A stretch of DNA of 64,000 nucleotides from Rhodopseudomonas pentothenatexigens. GTDB taxonomy: Bacteria > Pseudomonadota > Alphaproteobacteria > Rhizobiales > Xanthobacteraceae. The notes under the pieces are model-generated. The model made no database searches. It saw only the letters and a list, made by a program, of their open reading frames with translations, and was not told the DNA's origin. The stretch covers positions 25,654-89,653 of the forward strand of contig NZ_UFQQ01000020.1 of assembly GCF_900218015.1 (NCBI RefSeq), read 5' to 3'. Below, piece after piece: positions 59,601-64,000 of this stretch. The position numbers and the translations under genes were made by a program. Position 1 is the stretch's first letter. Each line of letters starts with the position of its first letter.

Positions 59601-60416
59601 GGCGGACGGCGCTTGCGACGCGGCATCCGGGGCGGCGGGTGCTGCCGGTGCCTGCGGCTGGGTCGGCAGCTTGAATTCGGCGGGCCTGCCACCGGCGGCG
59701 ACGCCTGTGGCGAGCGGCCGCTCGGTGGCGCCGGCCGACACCGTGACCTGGCCGTCCGGATTGATCCGGATCGCCAGCTCGGCGCCGACCAGTCTCAGGC
59801 TCTCGGCGCGGAGCTTGCCCATCAGCAGCGCCCAGCCGGACAGGCGCACTTCGGCTTTCGGAGCCGAGGCGATCACCACGTGGTCGCGGTCACGGACCAC
59901 GATGTCGCGAATCCGCACCGCGACCCGAATCCGCCCTGCCCGCTCGATTTGCGTGCCGCCGATCTCCACCGAGTTGCCGTGGCCGATGTTCTCTTCGATC
60001 GCGTCCGCCAGCCACGGCGTCGCCATGTCGACATTGATCGGCCCTGCACCGAGCCGCAGCCACAGACCGGCGAATGCGGCAGCCAGCACGACGCCGATCA
60101 CCGCGACCGTCAGAACCGCACGTTTCAGCCAGGGGCTGCCCGCCGAGCGGCGGCGCGACCAATCGTCGATGCGGTGCAGACCCAGGTTGCGACGCTTCAG
60201 CAGCTTGCGCGCGCGATGCCGGGCGTCTTCGTCGTGCTCGTGATCCCACTGGTCGTCATGCCAATGGGGATCGATGCAATCACGGCCGGCGTGCGGGTCG
60301 GACTGGTCCGGCGTCGGATGTTTCGCCATTGCCTCTCGTTGCACGCGCGCGTGGGGAGCCTGGTTGTCGAGTGAGGGATGTGCGCCGTCGCGCAGGATGC
60401 GCTCCTGTGGCGGCAT
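56700..60416 (-). CDS. AsmA/DUF3971-type giant envelope protein
   Basis: A 1238-residue protein of the YhdP/AsmA-like group, which forms long grooved bridges between inner and outer membrane and moves lipids. A cytoplasmic, His/Asp-rich N-terminal stretch of about 95 residues precedes one membrane helix (VLTVAVIGVVLAAAFAGLWL). The rest is periplasmic and beta-rich, with an AsmA-like C-terminal region (TIGATIEGSIDYGANQVRMS, YGLNNMFGQIPIVGLFLGGG). A Pro/Ala linker lies near residue 250-275. It may start at 60416 or at the ATG at 60329. Confidence 0.85.
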   Translation of the reverse strand: MPPQERILRDGAHPSLDNQAPHARVQREAMAKHPTPDQSDPHAGRDCIDPHWHDDQWDHEHDEDARHRARKLLKRRNLGLHRIDDWSRRRSAGSPWLKRAVLTVAVIGVVLAAAFAGLWLRLGAGPINVDMATPWLADAIEENIGHGNSVEIGGTQIERAGRIRVAVRIRDIVVRDRDHVVIASAPKAEVRLSGWALLMGKLRAESLRLVGAELAIRINPDGQVTVSAGATERPLATGVAAGGRPAEFKLPTQPQAPAAPAAPDAASQAPSATPPVAGADSPDPMKGVLAGLAWLDSLSLTGLDGQNLNEIGLKNGNLVVDDEQRGDRWTFENISLSLRRPSNGGVALSIGEEGRKAWSLRVQVGPARDGVRSVELHANQVPTRTVLLALRLKNLTYSADFPLTGDLKGEIGRDGVPTYFRGKLTAGAGTVIDYDTPDYPMAIDQIETSFEWDANRRVLIAPFKVLAGPNRITLLASLEPPNGSVNDWQLGLSGGTIVLPGAQNEAPLIFNRIAVRVRFDNANRRVLLTQADVSNGEIGVAGSGSIDYAGEPRLTLGLAGTPMSVSALKRMWPVLIVPELREWVIERILTGSIQTIDVAVNSPMKNLSRRGPPIPDEGLLVNILGNGASIRPVDGMPIVKDADMRVRVTGRTATVAINQASADTDAGRKIALSDILFEVPDLAPKPAPSRIRFKLDGPVPAVAEVLASGRLSDAAALPIDPATSKGNVSAQVALGMPIQRELTKQDTSYSITADLAGFSADKLAMGQKLEAAALKVTANNQGYQVKGDVKINGQAAALDYRKPADGDADVKLQATLDDASRARLGVDFGSGLSGPLGVKLTGKIGDNDQDSKFAIDADLTPVKLDNLLPGWSKQPGKPGRATFNVVRKPQSTRLDDVTIEGGGTLIKGSLEVDPDGDLINANFPVYSPSEGDKAMLKADRSPDGVLKAVMRGDVFDGRGFIRSALSGSSGDTKGKSVDFDLDLKFGAVAGFYGEALRSLEVKTTRRNGAIRSFTMTGKLGRDTPITADLRGRNQGREVIYLETNDAGAFFRFTDSYAKMYGGQLSLAVEPPTAEPREKEGLINVRDFTVKGEAALDRVAAGAPGGQPQGLAFSRLRAEFSRQNGQLTIRDGVVKGPTIGATIEGSIDYGANQVRMSGTFVPMYGLNNMFGQIPIVGLFLGGGSNEGLIGVTYEVVGTPGKPVLRVNPISAMAPGVLRKIFEFNTGRQNSGADFPAPPN
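56709..56737 (+). terminator. Possible terminator after the binding-protein gene
   Basis: CGGCGCC at 56709-56715 and GGCGCCG at 56724-56730 form a 7-bp stem with an 8-nt loop, followed by CTGTTTTG. It lies 37 bp after the stop of the binding-protein gene and overlaps the coding end of the convergent AsmA-like gene. Confidence 0.4.
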
Positions 60417-60608
60417 TGCTGCCCATCCTCGTTAGAGACCTCTACTCGCCGCCGGCCCAACGGGCCCATTGAACAAACGGGGATGGTCGGTACGCCGAAT
60501 CCCTGCAACCATACCCCGAGGTCGACGGATTTGCCCAGCAGCGGCATGGTCGCATTGCGTCTGGCGATGCCCGATGTTGACCTTTTGAAAGCGACGAAAG
60601 GAAGGCGC

Positions 60609-61229
60609 ATGCCCAAGCAAACGCCCAAGAAATCCTCGAAGCCGGCGACGGCGGCGAAGGCCGGGAGCGCCGCCAAGGCCGCCGCCGCAAAGAAGTCCGC
60701 CAAGCCTGCGGCCAAGGCCGCGAAAAAGTCCGCCACCGCCGCGACCTCGCCCGCGGTCCAACCGACCGGTCCCGGCGAAGGCAGCGCCGCCCCGGATTTC
60801 TCGCTGCCGCGCGACGGCGGCGGCACGGTTTCGCTGGCGGACTTCGCCGGGCGCAAGCTGGTGCTGTTCTTCTACCCGCGCGCCAACACCCCGGGCTGCA
60901 CCCGCGAGGCCGTGGACTTCACCCGCCTCGCGCCCGACTTCGAAGCCTGCGGCACCGCCGTGCTCGGCGTCTCGGCGGACTCGGTGAAGGCGCAGGACTC
61001 GTTTCGCGACAAGCATCGGCTGGCGACGCCGCTGCTCTCGGACAGCACCCATACGATGCTCGAAGCCTATGGCGCCTGGGGCGAAAAGACGTTGTACGGC
61101 CGCAAGTTCGAAGGGATCATTCGCACCACGGTTCTGATCGGCGGCGACGGCCGGATCGCGCGCGTCTGGCGCAACGTGAAGGTCGACGGCCACGCCGACC
61201 AGGTGCTCGCCGCGGCGCAATCTCTATAG
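60609..61229 (+). CDS. bcp: Bcp/PrxQ-type peroxiredoxin with Lys/Ala-rich N-terminal tail
   Basis: A 206-residue thiol peroxidase that reduces H2O2 and organic peroxides. The active site is YPRANTPGCTREAVDFTRL, with the peroxidatic cysteine in PGCTRE. The second cysteine five residues on, common in Bcp, is a valine here, so the resolving thiol must be elsewhere (perhaps in FEACGTAVLG) or supplied in trans. The first 50 residues are a Lys/Ala/Ser/Pro-rich tail (PKKSSKPATAAKAGSAAKA) absent from typical Bcp and similar to DNA-binding histone-like tails. The ATG at 60609 has GAAAGGAAGG upstream. Confidence 0.9.
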   Translation: MPKQTPKKSSKPATAAKAGSAAKAAAAKKSAKPAAKAAKKSATAATSPAVQPTGPGEGSAAPDFSLPRDGGGTVSLADFAGRKLVLFFYPRANTPGCTREAVDFTRLAPDFEACGTAVLGVSADSVKAQDSFRDKHRLATPLLSDSTHTMLEAYGAWGEKTLYGRKFEGIIRTTVLIGGDGRIARVWRNVKVDGHADQVLAAAQSL

Positions 61230-61322
61230 TTTTCATTTTCTGAAAATTAACCATGGAAGGGTCAAATCTGCCCGCGCCTCGAGCGGAACCGTTGCGAGTT
61301 TCCGATCGGCGCGGGAGTTCCG

Positions 61323-62693
61323 ATGTCGTACCGTTCCGGCCACCCATCCGCAGTGCCGCAGCCCCACGCTCACAATCAGGCCCGCCCCGCAGCGCAGCGC
61401 CCGGTGCGTCCGGCCCGGCCGGCACAGCGGCCGGCCGCGGACGGCAACAGCTACACCATCGCGCATGCCGGCAAGCAGGTCCGCATCGGCCCTGTGCTGT
61501 TCTGGATCGTGGTCGGCACCATCGTGCTGCTCGGTGGCTGGACCGGCGTCACCGCGACTTACTTCACCTTCCGCGACGACGTGCTGACCCGGCTGATCGC
61601 CCGCCAGGCCGAGATGCAATACGCCTACGAGGATCGGATCGCCGAACTGCGCGCCAAGGTCGACCGCACCACCAGCCGGCAGTTGCTCGACCAGGAGCAG
61701 TTCGACAAGAAGCTCGAACAGATCATGCGACGGCAGTCGCTGCTCGAATCCCGCGCCGGCGCGCTCGGCGCCCTGCCCGACGTCGCGGTCACCGGCAGCA
61801 TCAAGCCGGCCCGCACCCCGTCGTTCGACAGCGAGCCGGCCGGCCGGCCGAAGCCGTCGCCGATCAACGACACGGTGATCTTCGTCGCTCCGCCGGATCG
61901 CGAAGCGCGGCTGCAGTCGCGCACCCCGCCGGCGGCGCTGGAGCGGCCGCCGACCCAATACGCCAAGGCGCAAGGCATCGAGACCGTGCTGACGCGGCTG
62001 CAGAACTCGCTCGACCAGGTCGAGAAGCAGCAGATCGCCGCCCTCGGCGCGGTCGAAGAAAGCTACGAATCCCGCGCGCGGCGGATGCGCGACGTGCTCG
62101 GCAACCTCGGCCTCAACTCCCGCTCGCTCGAAGCCGCGGCGCCGCGCGGCGCCGTCGGCGGCCCGTTCGTGCCGGTGCGGGCGCCGTCGGCCAACGCCTC
62201 GAGCTTCGACCGCCAGCTGTATCGCATCAGCGTCAGCCGCGCCCAGGTCGACCGCCTCACCCGGGTGCTGACACTCGTCCCCTATCGCAAGCCGGTGGTG
62301 GGCGACGTCGAATTGTCGTCGGGCTTCGGCGTGCGCACCGATCCGTTCCTCGGCCGGCCGGCGATGCACACCGGCCTCGACTTCCGCGGCTCGACCGGCG
62401 ATCCGGTCCGCGCCACCGCCGCCGGCAAGGTGGTCAGCGCCGGATGGGCCGGCGGTTACGGCCAGATGGTCGAGGTCGACCACGGCAACGGCCTGTCGAC
62501 ACGCTACGGTCACCTGTCGAAGATCATCGCCAAGGTCGGCCAGCAGGTCGGCATCGGCCAGGTGGTCGGCGAGATCGGCTCCACCGGCCGCTCCACCGGC
62601 CCACATCTGCACTACGAAACCCGCATCGACGGCGACCCGGTCGACCCGCAGAAGTTTCTGCGGGCGGGGGTGCGGCTGGCGGGGGCGGGTTAG
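61323..62693 (+). CDS. M23 family metallopeptidase with membrane anchor
   Basis: A 456-residue protein. A cytoplasmic Pro/Ala/Arg-rich N terminus precedes one transmembrane helix at about residues 57-78 (VLFWIVVGTIVLLGGWTGV). A coiled coil follows (about 95-150, AELRAKVDRTTSRQLLDQEQ). The LytM/M23 peptidase domain is at about 330-445, with zinc ligands in HTGLDFRGSTGD and PHLHYETRIDG, so it looks catalytically complete. It should cleave peptidoglycan cross-links in the periplasm, possibly during division or growth. Confidence 0.92.
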   Translation: MSYRSGHPSAVPQPHAHNQARPAAQRPVRPARPAQRPAADGNSYTIAHAGKQVRIGPVLFWIVVGTIVLLGGWTGVTATYFTFRDDVLTRLIARQAEMQYAYEDRIAELRAKVDRTTSRQLLDQEQFDKKLEQIMRRQSLLESRAGALGALPDVAVTGSIKPARTPSFDSEPAGRPKPSPINDTVIFVAPPDREARLQSRTPPAALERPPTQYAKAQGIETVLTRLQNSLDQVEKQQIAALGAVEESYESRARRMRDVLGNLGLNSRSLEAAAPRGAVGGPFVPVRAPSANASSFDRQLYRISVSRAQVDRLTRVLTLVPYRKPVVGDVELSSGFGVRTDPFLGRPAMHTGLDFRGSTGDPVRATAAGKVVSAGWAGGYGQMVEVDHGNGLSTRYGHLSKIIAKVGQQVGIGQVVGEIGSTGRSTGPHLHYETRIDGDPVDPQKFLRAGVRLAGAG

Positions 62694-63616
62694 GACCGTT
62701 CGCTCCGCCAACGCCGCGGTTGGAGCCACGCCAAAGCGCGCCCGTCGATGATCAGCAGCGCGCTGGCGATCACAACTGCACCGATTAGCTCACGGATCCC
62801 AATGGCTTCGCGCAGCACGACCGTGCCGAGCAGAATCGCCGTGACGGGGATTAGCAGCGTCACCAGCATGACGTTGGTCGATCCGGACCGCGCGACGATC
62901 CGGAAGAACAATACGTACCCCAGCGCGGTCGACAGCGTGCCGAGTGCGACCACCGCCAGGATCACCGGCCAGCTCGGAGCCGGCAGGCGCCACGGTTGAT
63001 CGACGTTCGCCGCGATCACGCCGGTGATGATAGCCGCCGCCACCATTTGCGAGGTGGCGGTGGTGAGCGGCGCAAAGCCGACCAATCGCCGGCGGGCAAG
63101 TAGCGCCGATAAGCCGTACGACATCGCCGCGAGCAGGCACAGCCCGACGCCGATCCCGGTCTGGGCTTCGCCCAAATCCACGCCGCGCAGGATCGCGACT
63201 CCAAGGATGCCGACTGCGACACCGATCACACGCTGCGCCGTCAGTCGCTCCTCTCCGGCCGCCGCCATGACAACGACGGTGAACAAGGGGGTCGTCGCAT
63301 TGAGCACCGACGCGAGGCCGGTCGAGATGAAGGTCTGGCCCGTGACGAGGCAGGAGAACGGAACGACGAAGTTGAGACAGGCCATTCCGACGAAAGGTAG
63401 CCAACCGGTGACGCCGCGCGGCATGGGAATTCCACGGAGCCCGACGATCAAGAGCAGTACCAACGCGGCAATCGCGGCACGAAGAAAAACGATGGTGAAC
63501 GGCGGCAGCTCCTTCAGAGCCACACCGACGCAAAAGAACGACGCGCCCCACAGGATCGACAGCGCGATCAGCAGAACCCAGTCTCGCGGATGAATCGGAT
63601 GAACGGCTGACGACAC
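62690..63616 (-). CDS. EamA-type DMT transporter
   Basis: A 308-residue protein with ten hydrophobic helices in two EamA repeats. It starts with WVLLIALSILWGASFFCVGV, and the repeat joint is near GIGVGLCLLAAMSYGLSALL. Members of this drug/metabolite transporter family export amino acids or metabolites; the substrate is unknown. The start is a GTG at 63616 with GAGAGG seven bases upstream. It converges with the M23 gene, overlapping its end by four bases. Confidence 0.88.
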   Translation of the reverse strand: MSSAVHPIHPRDWVLLIALSILWGASFFCVGVALKELPPFTIVFLRAAIAALVLLLIVGLRGIPMPRGVTGWLPFVGMACLNFVVPFSCLVTGQTFISTGLASVLNATTPLFTVVVMAAAGEERLTAQRVIGVAVGILGVAILRGVDLGEAQTGIGVGLCLLAAMSYGLSALLARRRLVGFAPLTTATSQMVAAAIITGVIAANVDQPWRLPAPSWPVILAVVALGTLSTALGYVLFFRIVARSGSTNVMLVTLLIPVTAILLGTVVLREAIGIRELIGAVVIASALLIIDGRALAWLQPRRWRSERS

Positions 63617-63818
63617 GAGTGCACCTCTCGGCGTCAGTCATCAGCGATGCAGCGTCGCCCAGCCACCCGAATTCCGAGCGGCTGAGAGAGCGGGATGTAT
63701 CGAAAGATCAATCGGCACATAGGAGGTGCGCGGGCCGGCACCTCCGCAAAGGTCAAAAACCTAGAGCAGTTCTTCTTTTCATCGAATCAGAGCTGATCCG
63801 CACCGCCTGCCACACGCA

Positions 63819-63925
63819 CAACCTCATGGTGAGGAGGCGCGTAGCGCCGTCTCGAACCATGTGACGCACGGAATGCGTTGCCCCATCCTTCGAGACGCCC
63901 GGCTTCGCCGGGCTCCTTGTATTAG
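63819..63925. repeat. Interspersed repeat of the CTCATGGTGAGGAGGC / CCTTCGAGACGC type
   Basis: The stretch has CTCATGGTGAGGAGGCGCGT followed by CCATCCTTCGAGACGCCCGG and GGCTTCGCCGGGCTCC. This combination recurs as intergenic repeats in the Bradyrhizobium/Rhodopseudomonas group (recollection). It is related to the segment at 40544-40586. Confidence 0.5.
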
Positions 63926-63946
63926 CGCGATCTGCTATCCTTCATC

Positions 63947-63994
63947 ATTCCCTTCGGGGAATGCCCCGTCCCGGACGGCCATCCGGGACGGGGC
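63947..63994. repeat. Two strong hairpins at the window edge
   Basis: ATTCCC (63947-63952) and GGGAAT (63957-63962) surround a TTCG tetraloop. Next, GCCCCGTCCCGGA (63963-63975) and TCCGGGACGGGGC (63982-63994) make a perfect 13-bp stem with a 6-nt loop. No U-tract is visible before the window ends, so terminator and REP element cannot be told apart. Confidence 0.6.
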
Positions 63995-64000
63995 GCCGGT

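Larger units (their letters stand above)
63617..64000. other. Non-coding region rich in short palindromes
   Basis: These last 384 bp contain no convincing gene. The stretch 63619-63864 is open on the plus strand but lacks a ribosome-binding site and a protein-like composition. Repeat elements occupy 63819-63994; the rest shows no recognised signal. Confidence 0.6.

Noticed and set aside
63619..63864. An 81-residue plus-strand open frame near the end
   Set aside because: It runs through interspersed repeat DNA and has no start signal or homology I recognise.

Overview
The window reads as chromosomal DNA of a high-GC alphaproteobacterium of the Bradyrhizobium/Rhodopseudomonas group (family inferred, not proven). 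The evidence is uniformly GC-rich codon use, the short class-2 argC, a sufB-sufC-sufD-sufS-sufT-sufA cluster in the rhizobial order, DUF6880 and secreted caspase-like proteins, and short interspersed palindromes of the kind scattered through these genomes. No tRNA, rRNA, insertion sequence or prophage was recognised. Gene density is high; start codons were chosen by ribosome-binding sites and family length, so several genes begin inside a longer open frame.

Layout. 1-12.3 kb: a GntR/FCD regulator with a palindromic operator candidate, a B12-binding radical SAM protein, a methyltransferase, argC, a PaiB-like protein, a DUF2087 protein, two hydrolases, a DedA membrane protein and parE. 12.3-16.5 kb: a decayed higBA toxin-antitoxin pair, small secreted and membrane proteins, a DUF6880 protein and a secreted caspase-family protein. 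16.6-23.8 kb: a complete type II-C CRISPR-Cas locus, with an array of 33 repeats and 32 spacers on the + strand converging on cas9-cas1-cas2 on the - strand, and a tracrRNA divergent from cas9. A 31-codon remnant of a second caspase gene lies on the far side, so the locus is bracketed by caspase sequence. 23.9-30.4 kb: a chemoreceptor, an AraC regulator, a DEAD-box RNA helicase, a GGDEF protein and a TfoX-like protein. 30.4-35.7 kb: a secreted TPR protein and a LodA-LodB-RidA operon for a quinocofactor amino-acid oxidase. 35.9-43.4 kb: the SUF iron-sulfur assembly operon with an IscS-like cysteine desulfurase upstream and a VOC protein embedded. 43.6-48.9 kb: a hydrolase, anmK, tyrS, an MFS transporter and cytochrome b561. 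49-56.7 kb: a TetR regulator, two periplasmic branched-chain-type binding proteins and a CoA ligase, hydratase, SDR and acyl-CoA dehydrogenase operon, probably for a carboxylic acid. 56.7-64 kb: a very large AsmA-like protein, a Bcp peroxiredoxin, an M23 peptidase, an EamA transporter and repeat-rich non-coding DNA.

How parts work together. In the CRISPR locus every repeat carries a -35-like and a -10-like box 17 bp apart, placed so that each repeat could drive transcription of the spacer that follows it, as known for Neisseria type II-C. The tracrRNA anti-repeat gives 25 continuous complementary bases. The tracrRNA and cas9 promoters overlap and share an inverted repeat. The LodA-LodB-RidA genes are translationally coupled, and both LodA and RidA carry export signals, suggesting an oxidase and an imine-handling protein acting outside the cytoplasm. 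The CoA operon has the enzyme set of an alicyclic acid or beta-oxidation route, with binding proteins but no transporter membrane genes.
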